DNA from: Ficedula albicollis
Taxonomy: Eukaryota; Chordata; Aves; Passeriformes; Muscicapidae
Assembly: GCF_000247815.1 (NCBI RefSeq)
Contig: NC_021679.1
Span: 37,753,900 to 37,817,899 of the forward strand
Reading direction: 5' to 3'
Length of the DNA stretch: 64,000 bases
Shown here in pieces: positions 15,171 to 30,544 of the stretch. The notes under the pieces were generated by a model. The model was not told where the DNA came from and did not search any database. It saw only the letters and a list, made by a program, of their open reading frames with translations. The stretch's first letter is position 1. Every line of letters starts with the position of its first letter. Made by a program: the position numbers and the translations under genes.

Positions 15171-17724
15171 CATCACAAACTGGAGCCTGAACTAAAAAAA
15201 CGCCCAAATGTCCTCAGGCCTGTGCAAGTTCTGGGAGAATCGAGGCCAATACATCCCTGACGAGTTCCCAGAGCCCTGACAGAGCTCCTGACACAGCACA
15301 GGAGAACAAACAGGCACAGGGATGGATGGCTGCAGGGCCATATGCTGCCATATGCCATGGATGTGCCAGAAAGCATTTCAAAAACCCCACAAAACCCACA
15401 GGAGAGTTATTCCTGGGGGAATAACTCACTCCAAACCCCAGCACGAAAATCTCCCTGCTCCAGGTGCACAAGAGCAGGTTTAACTCACAAATTACTTACT
15501 AGAAGTATGTCATGGAGATGGGGGGCACAGGAAATAAATATAAACTCATTTTTATATGAAAACAAGAAGCAGAAGCTGAGGATTTAAGAAACCCCCACGT
15601 TTTAAATACCAGTGGCCACCACAGTTAGTGCTCATCTCATCCCAGCACTCAGGGTGGGCAGCTAAATTTAATTACCAGGCAGGTGATGTAATTAATTAAA
15701 AGGCAAATACAAAACAGTGGGGGTCTCTTCCTTTGGCATGAACACCTTGCTGTGCTGCAATGGAAACTGGGGCCAGGAAAATCTGTGTGTGCCCAGTAAA
15801 ATACTGCAGAGCCCAGACTGGAGGGAGGTTCCATGGGAGCTGCACCCTGAGCAGCAGGGAAAGCAGAACATGTTTATTATTCCCATTATATTTCCATTAT
15901 TCCCATGAGGAAAGGAGTGTAGAGATCACACTGGCAGCACAGCCCCTGTTTTGCTTTAATATCCTCTGGAATTATTAACAGCCCCCTCCAATTACAAAAT
16001 CCACTCCAGCTACTGCAATGTTAAACAGGGAAGTCCAGGAGCAAAAAGGTTCAGGGGGACTTTTGCACAAATTCCCATGTGGATCTGGAAGTCCAACCAG
16101 GACAAGGTTCAGTTCCCAAGCAAATTAATTTCTTGCTGAATCCCCAACACACACAAGGCAGCTGCACAACCACTTGGCATTGAGTTGTGATTTCAGAATC
16201 AAATGCTCAGCAATTATTTCCCTCTATATGTTTGGTAAATTTATTTAAGACAACTCATTAGGTGTCTCAGCAATTTGGAAATTACTAGGTAGTTAGAACA
16301 TGTTTTTTCTTTGGGAATACTAATTGTTAGAAAATAGGGCAATTCTTCCAACATTTCCTGATCTCTTTTTTTTTTTACCCTGGATTTGAAATCTTGCAGT
16401 CTATCTCTTTTCTCCAGCTGCCTTCAGTTCAGCACAGATTGTGTTGCTACATTTAAGAAATAAGAGTTTAGAAAAAATACTGGTAATATATATCTCTATT
16501 TACTGCCAAAACACTCCCATCTCTTTTGGTGATGTTCAAATGAACATGCAAGGCACAAGATTTTGCTTAGCAGGCATCACAAAGCCTGAGGTATTGGTTA
16601 GAGAATAGATCAGCTGCTCTGAACTTTTTCCTTTTCACAAGTTAAAAATTCAGATCTTCCTCCACAAAATAACACCCAAAGCACTTTTCCTGCATCCTCA
16701 GAGCCGAGGGAAAGGTGAGGATCACAGCCACAGGGAAGGTTACAGGCTCAGGTGGTTTTCACCCAACAAAGTGCTGAAAATCTGAACACACAAACCTTTC
16801 AAATTCCATGTTTTTGTTCAGCCATAAAGCAGCACAGATCTGCCTGGGAGTGCTCTGATCTGTGCTTTATTCCAAATGCAGGCTGTGAGACCTGGGGCTG
16901 AATGAACACCTGAACACCTCCAGCCTGAGTTCTGCTTCACCCTCTGCAGCTGGTCCCTCTTTTTCAGGAAAGCTATTCAGCAGTCCCAGGAGAGAAAAAA
17001 AGGTGCTGTTTTTCCATGATAAAAGACACCAAACTAAAGCTGCAACAACACAGAGACACTGCTTTATTTTTTCTAATTACTTCAGCTCTTGAAAGCATTG
17101 AATGATCCTCCCAAGGCTCTGGGGAAGCTGCTGCTCTTGGGTTTGATGAAACCTGATAATAAAAGTGCACCTGGTATCCTAAATGAGCTCTCCTGTGAGG
17201 AGGATGCTCTGTGCCTGTCCCACATAACACGTTGGGAAGTCAAGAATGTTCTCTAAGTCCCCAGGAAAAGAAAGAAATTACAAATACTGCCCCCAAACTA
17301 AACTTAATCATCCTCCCAACTCCACAGGCATCTGTGGCTGCCATATGTGGTCTGCCACAGCATTCCCTCAGACATGCCAGGAAATGCTGGAATAATGTGG
17401 TGTATTCCTAAACCAGCCCCAGTCACCCTCCTGTGCTGGCTCACAGAGGTGGATCACTTCAAAAATAAAATAAATAAAAATCACACCTCCACGTAGCTCC
17501 TAGGTACTGCAACAGGGACATTGAGTTGGGATGTGCAAGAGGATGAGCTCCCATTTCTCCTCTTGTTTCACTCTGCCCCAGTTTATCTCCATTTCCCTTT
17601 TGGTTTCATGCAGCTTGGCTTGGTTTGCTCTCCCTGGGGCTCTGCTGTCACCAGGGCACCTTTGGGAGAACCAGGCTGACCTGTGCTCATGTCCTGTCCT
17701 GGGACTGCTCAGACACCACCAAAT
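15171..17724. other. Upstream region, nothing recognised
   Basis: About 2.5 kb of AT-rich sequence hold only short homopolymer runs, such as T runs near 16370. No exon, RNA gene or transposon was recognised. Confidence 0.55.
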
Positions 17725-18120
17725 CCCAGAATCCCAGACTGGTTTGGGCTGGGAGGGACCTTAAAGCTCCTCAGTGCCACCCCTGCCATGGGCAGGGACA
17801 CCTCCCACCATCCCAGGTTATTCCAGCCTGACCTGGGACACATCCAGGGATCCAGGGGCAGCCACAGCTGCTCTGGGAATTCCAGCCCAGCCAGGAATTC
17901 CCAATTCCCAATATCCCACCCTCTGGCAGTGCAGTGAAGCCACTCCCTGGGTCCTGTCCCTCCATCCCTTGTCCCCAAATTCCTCCCTCACTTTTACAGT
18001 CCCCACTGGGCACTGCAAGGCCACAGGGAGGCATTCCTCCCTCACTTTCACAATCCCCACTGGGCACTGCAAGGCCACAGGGAGGTGTCCCCAAAGCCTT
18101 TTCTTCTCCAGGCTGAACCA
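17725..18120 (-). mobile_element. CR1 LINE 3' fragment (minus strand) with internal duplication
   Basis: Antisense CR1 landmarks run in order: CCCAGACTGGTTTGGGCTGG, the CCACCCCTGCCATGGGCAGG region, GGATCCAGGGGCAGCCACAG, CCCAATTCCCAATATCCC and CTTTTCTTCTCCAGGCTGAA. A 54-bp segment, ATTCCTCCCTCACTTT onward, is duplicated in tandem at 17979-18032 and 18033-18086. Confidence 0.9.
17979..18086. repeat. 54-bp tandem duplication inside CR1
   Basis: Two copies of a 54-bp unit containing CCCCACTGGGCACTGCAAGG differ at only a few positions. Confidence 0.88.
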
Positions 18121-18848
18121 AGGAAAAATTTCAATTTATTTTCCTCAAGCACTGTTCAGCAGCACCCATTCATTAACTTCAATGATTTTTCAACTTCCCA
18201 ACAAATAAAACCAGTCCATCTCTTTCAAACCCACAGAATGCTCCAGTCCCCAAAGCAGGGATGTGCAGCACAATAATCTTCACGGGAGGAATGAAATGGA
18301 ATTTTCCTCAGTGCTGAGATCCTTGCCACCTGTCTGCTTTCACTGCATACTCTTCCTAATTCCACCAGCTAATTTAAAGAATATACATCTTTTTTAAGGA
18401 TTTTGATGATTACAGTGTCCTGATTTTCTTCTAGAGTGGTGTCACCACCTCCCACACCATCAGGCTTTAGGCAACCAAAATAACCCTGAATATTTATTTT
18501 ACTTTTTTTTTCTAACAGAAGTGGTTTAGAACATCACAGAATCACAGAACCAGACTCCCATCTTCAACAGAATTATAAGAAAATTACTCTGTTTCAAATT
18601 CTCACTCTGGGACGTGAATGGGAAGGAATTGTGACATGCTGGGAGGGCATTGTTGAAATGAATTTCATGCTGCTTAGTTTAAGGCAAGCAACTGATGGAG
18701 TTTGGGCCTGGGCTGGGTATGTTGTGTTATTGTTTTAATTAGCTCCTTCCTTCCAAAAGCTTCCAAACCTGGAGGTTTAAACACTAATAAATGAGGTTAC
18801 TATTTTCTACTCTTTTTTTGTACTTTTTTTCCTTTTTTCTTTTTCTTT
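18121..18848. other. Upstream region, nothing recognised
   Basis: A short CR1-like ATCACAGAATCACAGAACC scrap lies at about 18534. A T-rich stretch precedes the G tract at 18849. No exon is seen. Confidence 0.5.
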
Positions 18849-18874
18849 GGGGGGGGGGGGGGGGGGGGGGGGGG
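18849..18874 (+). repeat. Poly-G tract, 26 nt
   Basis: Twenty-six consecutive Gs lie between T-rich sequence on the left and a T run on the right. It is the shortest of seven pure G tracts in the window, all on the + strand. Confidence 0.98.
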
Positions 18875-19870
18875 TTTTTTTTTTTCCAAGGAGCTGCCAT
18901 GATCTCAGATTACTTTTCTTGCAGCAAATCCTGAAATCACCCAACTGCTGAACCTACATGAAGCTCTTATGGACTGCTAGGAATATCTCAGGAAGAAAAA
19001 GCCCCAATTTTCCAAGTGCTGTGCAGGCTGTAAATAGCAACTCCTTCCCCTGAGCCCTTGCAATTGAAAACCTCAACGTGCTGAGAGCAAAATACAAGAG
19101 AAAGGACATTTTGCTGTCACCTGCTGAGGTAATATTTGAGTGACACTTTATGGTCCTTAATTGCTGTAATCAACCAGGGAGCCCAAGGACTTTCTAGGAC
19201 TTTGCTGCCCACTGGGAATTCCGTGGGTCCAATGCCAGCAGCTCTGCCCTAATCCTGCAGCTCTGAGAGCACTCTGAACTTGGTGTTACATCTCAACTCC
19301 AGCCAATAATTTTTTTTTTTTTACACGGTATGAACATATTTTCCCAAATTCTTATCAATATCTGATCATCAGTGGCCTCAAACCCAACCCATTCTGGGAT
19401 TTGATGATTGACAGTAATTTCGAAAGTCAAGCATTAAAAATTCAAAGAAAATTTTTTTACTTTTTAATAACTGCCTCCAGTTTTATCTCAAAATGGATTC
19501 TTAATGAAATATCTTAGGAAAAACAATAATTTAATATTCCTTCTTGCTAGTAACCAACAAGCATTTCAATCAAGAAAAATTCCTTCAGGAATCACTATCT
19601 TACAACCCTTTTAATTTGGCACAAACAGCAACTGAGAAAGACCCCGATGGTCTTATTTTGTGCAAAAACTTCTCCATCAAAGTTCCCACATGCACCAGTA
19701 AACACAAATCTGCAGCAGCAAACAGGACAACTTTATAAACACCTGGATATTGGTTTTTGCAGAAAGAAGGTTAAAAAAAAAAAAAAAAAGCCTTGTCAGG
19801 AGCAGAATCTGTCAATCTTGACAAGATTTAAAAACTTTAAAAAAGCTTTGCCATTATTTTGGGATACTGT
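18875..19870. other. Upstream region, nothing recognised
   Basis: AT-rich sequence with short T and A runs near 19310 and 19774. No exon or transposon was recognised. Confidence 0.5.
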
Positions 19871-19988
19871 AGCAGAGGTGTATCTGCTCCAAAAGAAAAT
19901 GTCAAAGGTTCTGCTGGTGCCTTATAAATAGCAGAGGTCTATCTGCTCCAAAAGGAAATGTCAAAGGTTCTGCTGGTGCCTTATAAAT
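19871..19988. repeat. 59-bp tandem duplication
   Basis: The unit AGCAGAGGTGTATCTGCTCC through GGTGCCTTATAAAT occurs twice, at 19871 and 19930, with two or three differences. Confidence 0.92.
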
Positions 19989-20329
19989 CTGCACTGAAAT
20001 GCAATCAAAATGGGAATGATGAATGAAATCAGAGTTTGCTCAAAGGTGCAGAAAACCATTCCAAGATGAGCAGCCAGAGTACAAAAACCCCAAGCAAGGA
20101 ACTCACCCCAAAGGTGGAAGGTGGTGGCTGACATTACCCCAGCTGAGCTCCCCCTGCATCTCCAAAGAAACATGAGGATGAGGGGGGAGGATGTCAATCA
20201 AAAACCAGGCTGAACTTCAGAAATTCCCAAATTCAGCCCTGGGCTGAACAAAGCCAAGCCCCCATAGCAGAGCCCTCCCCTTGCAGCTGCTGGGGCAGAG
20301 AATTCCAGTGTGACAATGTGACATGGATC

Positions 20330-20900
20330 CATGTCAATGGATGTCAAATCCATGTTGGATTTGGCTTTACAAAGGAGCTGTGGGTAGGTAAAACCAGCAC
20401 TGAGAGATAAAGAAACAATGGGATGGATTATGAATTGATGAATGGAATAAAAAGACCTTTGCCTTTACAAACTGTAGGTTTGCTGAGAAATGAAATTGGA
20501 TATTGAGAGGTGAAAGAAGCAATGGGGAAAAACCATGAATTCTCTAAGAATTAAAAATCAAAAGGAGGGTTGTACATGAGAGGGGAATCTCAGGGATCAG
20601 GTTTGGGCAGTCTGTGCCTCTCAGGTACCTCAGCAATGGGGAAAGAGAGAGGGAAATTGGGATAAAAAGGAGGCTGGACCCTCCAAAAATCTGAGAGACC
20701 CCAGGGGAATGTCCCATGGGCTCTCCCTTTACTGGAATAAAGCAAAAGGACTCCTCTGCCTCCTTTTGGACGTGAACCTCTGGCAGGGGCGTGCTGGAAC
20801 CCTAAACCCTGGGAGTTTTCAACTTTCTGTGCTGACACTGACCCTCAGGAGAGCACTGCTTTTGACTGGAGGCCTTGGAGAAGCTTCCAAAATTGAGTGA
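20330..20900 (+). mobile_element. Possible LTR fragment
   Basis: A GATAAAAAGG box near 20661 is followed by AATAAA at 20736-20741 and a pyrimidine-rich tail. This order matches an LTR reading in the + direction. No viral coding sequence is present. The edges and family are inferred, and confidence is modest. Confidence 0.4.
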
Positions 20901-20918
20901 AAGGACTAGAATCACTGG

Positions 20919-21355
20919 TGTGTACTCTGAATAGAAGTGTGTAATATCACATGGTCAAAATTTGGAATTTGGGGTTTTAGAATATAGTAACAGATTTGGG
21001 ACAAGATGGAGGTTCTTGCACTGTCTCTTCTACCTTCTTGTTCCTTCTTCTCAGTTGCAGGTTGTAGTTTTTGGTTGGACAGAAAGTACTGCAGTGCAGG
21101 TCACAGCTGTTTGGTCATTGGGTCCAAAGTGTGAATAATATAGATATTTTTAACTGGGTAGTTAGGCTTTAAAAGGCCTTGTAACTACTAGATCAACTGA
21201 CTTTTTTTTTTTTCTGCTTTTAGCTTGTTAGCTAGAAGTGCTGCAGACCTCACTGTACTATAGGTAACAATTAATAAACAACTGAGTCTGAACAAGAAAA
21301 TCCATCTCTTGTGTTTCAACCCTGGCTCTGAGTGAAGGCAGAAGGAAAAAGACAC
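20919..21355 (+). mobile_element. Probable LTR fragment
   Basis: The segment starts near TGTGTACTCTGAATAG, has a TTTAAAAGG box near 21168 and AATAAA at 21273-21278, followed by CATCTCTTGTGTTTCAACCC. This order is typical of bird ERV LTR 3' ends. It directly follows another LTR-like piece, and no internal viral genes are seen. Confidence 0.45.
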
Positions 21356-21385
21356 TAATGTGTGGTGTTGCTAATAAGGAGAAGA

Positions 21386-21436
21386 GTTCTGAGGTCCTTT
21401 CCAACCCAGGCCATTCTGACTGCTGCATTCCTATGA
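21386..21436 (+). mobile_element. Short CR1 3' terminal scrap
   Basis: The text TCTGAGGTCCTTTCCAACCC then AGGCCATTCTG matches the sense 3' end of CR1. Confidence 0.6.
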
Positions 21437-22539
21437 AGTTCTGCCCCCTTTTCCAGCACGAAGTGCAGAGTGAGCACAGAGCATCACAGGCACGGCCAGG
21501 ATTCCAGCTGGTCCTGTTGACATTTGTGCCTGCATCTCTCTCGAGCTGCCCTGGCACAGCTCCTGCCCCTCCTCCAGCCTGCAGCTCATCCCAAAATGTG
21601 CAAGGCACACTGCTGACATCCCCAGATTGGTTAAGGGACAGGGATAAATGAGAGGAAGAACACAAATTCCCCCAAGTCCCTCAGCTCTGCAGAGGCTGCA
21701 GCAGGACCCAGGCAGGCAGCACCACTGGGGGTTTAAACCACTTTGCTGACTGCCTTCCTGAAATGCTGGCACGGGAGAAAGCTGCCTCAGCTCCCAGCTG
21801 CTGGCAAGTGCCTTTTGCTCCTTTTTTTATTTTTGCAAGTAATGCAGCGACTGCACTTGGGTGAAAAGGCAAAGGGAGGAATTATTTAACAGCTGAAAGG
21901 AACGTGCAGCCATCAGGACTTTTGGGCTGCACTTCATTGAAATACATCAGTGCAGCTCCTCTGAAACCCACGTTTGCTTTCATCCCTCTCTTCAGTTCTG
22001 GCCCCAAATTTCAGATTTAAAAGTACATGTATTTCTGGTTCAGATTGGTTTGAAAATGTTCAGCAAAGCCAGCCTGAAAAGCTGTGATGCCTTTGGAGAG
22101 ATCTCTCCACTGATCAGCTCTCAGCAAAACAACACTGCAGTGTTTGTATTTATTTGCATGGTTGTGGTTGCTACTCTGAGAGTACAACTGGGATTTCTTT
22201 ACCTGTGTGAGATCAGACCATCCAGAAGAAAGGCAGACAAGCTTTATGAATAATTACATGTTGTTGTGGAATGTAAAACATTCAATTCTGATACCAAAGA
22301 GATCTCATACATCTTTTATAAATTAAATCCTTGCTTGTGAAGGAAGACACAAAATATCTGTGCAGTTACATCCCTTTGAAAGCATCTTCCCCCTCAGCAG
22401 GTACCACCTGCATGCAGAGAATCTGAATAAGAAATCACAGGACAGAATTTCCTCCTGCACACAAGCCAGAGTCTGTGGGATCTGATGGGTTTGTGTGTTA
22501 TATGCAAGCACAGAGGCTGCTGAGAGAAGCTGTGCCTGT
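21437..22539. other. Upstream region, nothing recognised
   Basis: No exon, RNA gene or repeat array was recognised in this 1.1 kb. Confidence 0.5.
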
Positions 22540-22645
22540 CTCTGGAAGTGTCCAGGGCCGGGCTGGATGGGGCTCTGGGATAGTGGAAGGTGGAACTGGA
22601 TGGGCTTTAAGGCTCCTTTCAACCCACACCAATCTGGGATTCTAA
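22540..22645 (+). mobile_element. CR1 LINE 3' fragment
   Basis: The fragment reads GGAAGTGTCCAGGGCCGGGC, GGGGCTCTGGGATAGTGG, GATGGGCTTTAAGGCTCC and CAATCTGGGATTCTA, a short sense CR1 3' end. Confidence 0.85.
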
Positions 22646-24124
22646 GAAAGCCAACAAAAAGGAAAGATTCCTACGTGATATATCAGTACAGAGTAGGCAA
22701 GCTAAACAATTAGCAAGGTTATTAAATATTCCAACAGACAGAACATCCTCAGCATCAGCACAAAGGACATCCAGTGTGTAAGTGTGCAAGTCTGAAGGCC
22801 TAAGCCAAGTTCTCAAAACAACTTCTACATCTCCACCACCACTGTATGAATTTTGAATGTGTAATGGGAAATATTCCAGAGCCTGACTCCTTTCCTCCCA
22901 GACTCCCACTCATCCTGCATGTTTACATTGATCTATTAAAGGGAAATATCACTTAATGCATTCCTGAAATGAATCCATTCCAGGAGCTACTCAGCAATGT
23001 ACTGCACTTACTACCACTCTACTCCTTGGGGCAGAGCAAGCAAAAATCAACAGAGAGCTGTAATTAGCATGGAAAAATGGAGGGAGGCAAAGTCTAACCC
23101 ATTTGTCTGGTTTTCCATCTGTCAATACCCTGTTCATTTCCCAATAGGAGATCAATAACAAGTGCAGAGCTCCAACATTCTGATTTACAGCGTGCAAAAA
23201 CATCTTGAGAAGATTTTCACCACAACAAGCACCACAGTGGGGGTCAAGCTACTTCTCTTACTTGTCAGAAACTTTGGAAATAAATACTTTGAAGTAGTTT
23301 TGCCCACTCTTCTTGTTCCAACAGACACTTCAGTGGCACATTTTAGTTCAAGTAATGTTTGCTTACACAACATGAGCTTGGTTGCTGGCAGCTCTTTTCT
23401 TAGCATGGTGTCCCTTGGACACTGATTTCTGTGGGATTTGTCACCTCTGGAGTGTGGCAGCTTTGCTCCTGAGCTTTATCACAATTTTCAGGATGGAGCC
23501 CTCGCTGCCAGGAGCTGCTGTGAGGTCTCACAGCCACTGGTGTTTTATCCTTGGTTACATTTTTCCAGTTATTGGTAAAAAATTGAAACATCCATGCCCC
23601 AAATGTGATGCTGGGGCTTGTTTTGTCAGGACCTGATGAGCTCACCACTAATTGTCCCAGAATATAAAATTTTATCCTGGCATCTCATGAGCTGTATATC
23701 ACAGACTAACTGATGGTTTGTCAGAACACATGGTTTTTCCAAGGAAGAGAGAAACATTCTACAGGGAATCCACCAACCACAGAGGGAATGGGGGGTTAAA
23801 ATATTGCCAAGAAATCATGCACGGACAGGAGATGTTTATAAAGCAGCAGCACAGGGGAGTAACCATTAGAAACATTATTTCATTCTTATCCCAAGAGATT
23901 AAAGGCTGTGATAAAGTTGGAACTGTTAGACCAGGGGTATTCAGGTTGTTCCTGCCTCTGTGAACAGGAAATGGGACAGGGTGGGTGCCTTGGCCACCTC
24001 ACCCTTAAGCCTGTCCCATGAAGGCTGAGGGGTTTTCTGGCCAGAAAAAACAATGCTACTAAAAATTAAATCCTCCTGCACACTGAGAGCACCCAGCACA
24101 GCACCTACAGCAATATATCCCCCA
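22646..24124. other. Upstream region, nothing recognised
   Basis: About 1.5 kb of ordinary sequence without an exon or transposon that I can name. Confidence 0.5.
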
Positions 24125-26116
<1,992 letters not shown>

Positions 26117-27064
26117 GATAATTCTTTAGAACAGAAAAAGCAGATTTCCATCCTCTGTTGTGCATTCAGGCACTGCTGCCTTCCTCCAGCTCTCTGTGCT
26201 GGTGGAAGAGCTTGGCTGGCTCTGGGCATTGGAATATGCTCCAAATCAAAATTCCAATTTACTTGATCAGCTCTGGGGTGGACAAAGCTGCTCACTGTGC
26301 TCCACATATTGCACCTGAGTGGATATTTATGCTGAGATATGAAAAGAAGGAAAGGACATGGCAAAAGGAGACACTCTAGAACTGAAACCAGTTCAGAGCT
26401 GGCATGAAAACCAGTGACAAAGCACTGTGGAAAAATACAAACCAGGAGCTGAGGAGAGGCTGCAAGCAAACCCTAACACCACCTGGGATCCCTATGGATC
26501 TGATTTACTCTTTTTTTTTTTTTTTTTTTTTAGGGTTTTTTTTTTTTTTTTTTTTTAATTTCAAAGTATTTCTGGTAAAAAAGAAGCACCTCTATGGAAA
26601 CAGCAAACAGCAATTTATAAAAATGACTTATGATTCTTACTGAGTGTTTTATTTGACTCCTATACTATCAAATCACAACGTGGCATTTAAAGAACAGAAG
26701 ATCTGAGTCAGACACAAAACCATCCTCACAAGAGCACAAAACATGGCAAGCACAGCTAATGCTGTAGTAGTAGAACTTTGGATATTTTAGGAGGAAAATC
26801 TAAGCAAAACCACCCCAGCAAACCTCCAAACAAACCACACTGCAGCCCTCTCAGGCAGCCCTTTCCACACAAGATAAATATCAGGCAGCTGATGATTCAT
26901 TAGTCAAGGCAATCTATTAAGGGCTAATAGAAATGAAAACAGATTTGAAGCTGTCAAAAACACACAAAAGCTTTGGCCATGTAAAAGCCAAATTTCAGTG
27001 AGAATTCAGGAGGCATAATGGGCAGAGGGTAATCTCTTTTTGTTGGAAAATATTGATTATTGTC
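26117..27064. other. Upstream region with paired T runs
   Basis: Two 21-nt T runs, at 26511-26531 and 26536-26556, flank AGGG. The rest shows no exon or transposon. Confidence 0.6.
26511..26556. repeat. Paired poly-T runs
   Basis: T21, then AGGG, then T21. On the minus strand this is A21-CCCT-A21, consistent with a retroposon tail or an assembly-interrupted homopolymer. Confidence 0.9.
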
Positions 27065-27249
27065 CCAGTCAAGGCAGAGCTTAGCACATGTTTGGATCTA
27101 AAAATCCTACAGCAAGCAGGTAAGTGGTTAGGGAAAAGATCCTGCATGCCTAGTTTGTTCCAGTCAAGGCAGAGCTTAGCACATGTTTGAATCTAAAAAT
27201 CCTACAGCAAGCAGGTAAGTGGTTAGGGAAAAGATCCTGCATGCCTAGG
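27065..27249. repeat. 95-bp tandem duplication
   Basis: The unit CCAGTCAAGGCAGAGCTTAG through GATCCTGCATGCCTAG occurs at 27065 and 27160 with about one difference. It includes CAGGTAAGTGG, a fortuitous strong splice-donor match on the + strand. Confidence 0.93.
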
Positions 27250-27319
27250 TCCTGACAGCACTCAGCCTTTTTGGATTAAATATTAAAAGCTGCACTAATT
27301 GAAATGGGCAAATTAAGAA

Positions 27320-27372
27320 AGAGAAATGCTCCAAGCCAGGTTGGACAGGGCTTGGAGCAATCTGGCATACAG
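27320..27372 (+). mobile_element. Small CR1-like fragment
   Basis: The text CCAGGTTGGACAGGGCTTGG then AGCAATCTGG resembles the sense CR1 3' region. The piece is short and degraded. Confidence 0.6.
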
Positions 27373-29979
27373 AAGTTGTCCCTGCTTCAAAATCCATCAA
27401 GACATAAAAAACCCATCAGATCTCCACTCCCAACCCTCAGCCTGGCAATCTCAGAAGTGCCCTGTGGACATGATACACCCAATAACCCCTGAAACCTTTC
27501 TAACCAACCCCACTGAAGTCCCAGGTTTTATCTGGCAGCTGGATAAAGCCTCTGCTTGCTCAGCTGCCTGCTGTACAAAGACGTTCCACTGAAGAGACAG
27601 CATGAAAAGCACTCCTAAATTCACATTCTGATTGTTACTCCACCCACAACAACGGAGATGCAGAGAGCAAAGCCCACCTCTCCTCCCCTTCAGCAAGCAG
27701 AGAGGCACCAGACACAAACCCAATCAATATCTGGATATGAACTTCCCCACCAAGGCTTGTTTTTCTAGAATCACTTTTTTCTGCTTGGGCAGCACACCGA
27801 GATCTTCTTGTCTCATGAGAAAAGTGCAAGCTGGCAGCAGAAGGAATGGTAGCTTTGAGGCATAATGTCACTGAAAAACATAAAAAGGAGTACAGTGTCC
27901 TCAAAACACCCTGCTGACCATTGAGAACAGAATATGTTCTTCCACCATTCCCAGCACCTTTTTCCTAAAAATTCTCAGCAATGCTCTCCAGAATTGTATG
28001 GAGACAAACCCATGGCTCTTTTTACAGCAAACTGAGACCATTAATTAATTCATTAATTACCAGGGTGGATCCCCCCACTGGTGCTGAGTCCCTATGAACA
28101 CCAAATTCTTTTAATGAAATGCTGCCTGAATGGAAATGCAATTTTACAGAAGAAAAGTGATTTCTTATGGGAAGGTTTCACTGAAGTTTGTTTCTGAATA
28201 AGGTGGAGTCTTTGCCAAAATCAGAGGACTGGTCCATGGAGCAGCATTCCAATCTCTCCTCACCCCAGACACAAGACAATGAGTTCCCAACTGTGAAAGG
28301 TACAACCAAATTAATTTATTATTTGCTCATCTCACTGCCTTAAGCCCCTGTGCTAATGGGCTTTTATATCCTCTTGTGATCAAGAATGTGAAATACTTCC
28401 CTACAAGGCAAACAAGCCTGAATTCCCAAAAGGGTGACCCTGTTTAGAACTACTCAAATAATTGAAAAAAGGTCTAAAAATAACAAAAAAAAAACCACAA
28501 GGCAGGACAAGAAGCAAGGCAAAAATTTACAGTGATGCACCTTCCATCTTTCTGTGCTTTGTCCCTGCAGAATTCTTCACTTCCCTATCCCTGCACCTCT
28601 TTTCCTAAAAGTGGAAATGACTTTTTTCGTCTACAATCACTGGGAGTTTTTCTCAGCTCCAGCAGTGTAATTTTCCTCCTCCAAAAAGCCTCACACCAGC
28701 CACTGCATCATCTATTTCATGTTAATCATCACAGCTGGAAATGGACTGTAATGCCATGCACACACTCATTTCTTTATATATCCATCAATAAAAATGGTAC
28801 TTTAGCACGTTTTATATAAATGTACACACACAAACACGTATTATAATAAGACTTGCTGTTACAAAAATCATGGAAATATCTGTTCACTGTTAAAAACACG
28901 TTTGTTGTTGGTTTTAACAGGCAAATTTCACCTGCACACTTCTGGTGTTGCCTGAGCAGCGAATAAGGAGAAATTAGGTATAAATTTTATAGAATCTTTC
29001 CAAAAATGAGCGTGTTAACCGGGGATGAGTGCCACTCGTTGACTTCTGCCTTTGATGCAGATTGGCTGGATGGGTTTTATGAGGGCAAGTGCCCACTTTA
29101 GGCATTCCTGTGCCGGTGACTCATGTGCTTTATTCCGTGCTGCAATTAGCACCAGCCCTCCCTCCCAGCTCCCATGCAAGCCCGGGGCTGCTCCAGCTCT
29201 TCCAGGTCCTGACCCAGAACAATGCAGAGAGGCTCTGCTTTCATCTCTGCACGCTCACACTTCTCTGCTCTTCACCGCAGGGAAGCAGAATTCCACCACA
29301 ATTTGTTTTCCCCGCTTTCTCAATCCTCTCCCCGGCTTCTCCCTGGCCAGAAAGTGGCACTCATGTGACCCATCCCCACTACCTGTTTGCCAGGATATTG
29401 TCTCAGCAGGCATTCCCAATCCCTGAGTCAGGAGCTAAAATAATAAGGTTTAATGTTTTAAGCAAGTGGTTCGGGAGCAAAAAGCAAACAGACACTCAGG
29501 GAATTTTAACTGCTTTGTGCCCGAGCCTTGGGGGTTTCTGGCCTCCAGTTTTTCCATACAATCAGGAGATCCAGATTGCTTTTAGGGTTTGGGGTGTTTT
29601 TATTAAGGAGAGGGAGTTTCTCACATTTTCCTGTGATTCTGGAAATTAGGTCTATCAAAAGCATCTTCAATTACAGAGAGGCTGTAAAATTTAAAAAGCT
29701 GTAAAATTGCATTATCATAAACTGCTTAAGAGGAATCTGGAGATTACTTCTTCATCCCAGTCCTTCCAAGTGGACATTTAAAGACCAAGTTGCTCTCATC
29801 TATAAACACAATTCTTCCAGCACAAATCCTAACCCAGATGCCTGTGCAACAGGCAGATCTCTGCTGCCATTAAAGCTGCTTTTCCCAAATAACGTTTTTG
29901 GAAGAGATCACCGGGTTTTACTGAAATATCAACTAAACCCCAAGAAATTCCACCTCAACATGAGAAAGAAGAACAGTCC
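27373..29979. other. Upstream region, nothing recognised
   Basis: About 2.6 kb show no exon, RNA gene or named repeat. CpG dinucleotides become somewhat commoner after about 28990. Confidence 0.5.
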
Positions 29980-30190
29980 GTGGAGGGTGGGCAAGCACTG
30001 GAATTCTGTCCAGGGAGGGTGTGGGGTCTCCCTCTCCAGAGACACTCCAGACCCACCTGGATGCATTCCTGCCACCAACTCCAGGTGACCCTGCCCTGGC
30101 AGGGGGTTGGACTGGCTCGTCTCCCCTCCAGTCCCCTGGGATTTTGGGAATGCACGGAGCTGAGCATCTGGGAAACACCTTTAAATCCAG
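29980..30190 (+). mobile_element. CR1 LINE 3' fragment, divergent subtype
   Basis: The fragment contains GTGTGGGGTCTCCCTCTCC, AGAGACACTCCAGACCCACC, GGTGACCCTGCCCTGGCAGG and GGGTTGGACTGGCTCGTCTC. These are landmarks of another, probably older, CR1 subtype than the pieces at 8195 or 48540. Confidence 0.8.
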
Positions 30191-30544
30191 CACACATTTA
30201 CCTGCATTCTCTGATTAGCTTTTATAAGTAACACATTCTACACCAGCCACCGTGCAGCAACTCAGTTTTCTCAGCCCCAATACTGCACTTTTAAGCTGTC
30301 TTCTTAGCAGCATAATTAGACTTTGCTGAAAGACTTTAAACGGCACAAGACGGACTCGGGGTGGAGAGAACAGCTCCTAAGGACTCACGGTTTGCCTGGT
30401 TTACAGAAACATCCAGCTGGATCCCAAAACACACCCCTAAAGGAACCAACACACTCATCTGCACTTGTGAGCAGCAGGAGCAGTGAGAGAGAAACCACAG
30501 GGAAAGTTAACACATGGAATTTCTACATTGACCCAAAGCGTTTC

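Noticed and set aside
27109..27130. CAGGTAAGTGG, a perfect-looking splice donor on the + strand
   Set aside because: It is duplicated by the 95-bp tandem repeat and no open exon precedes it.
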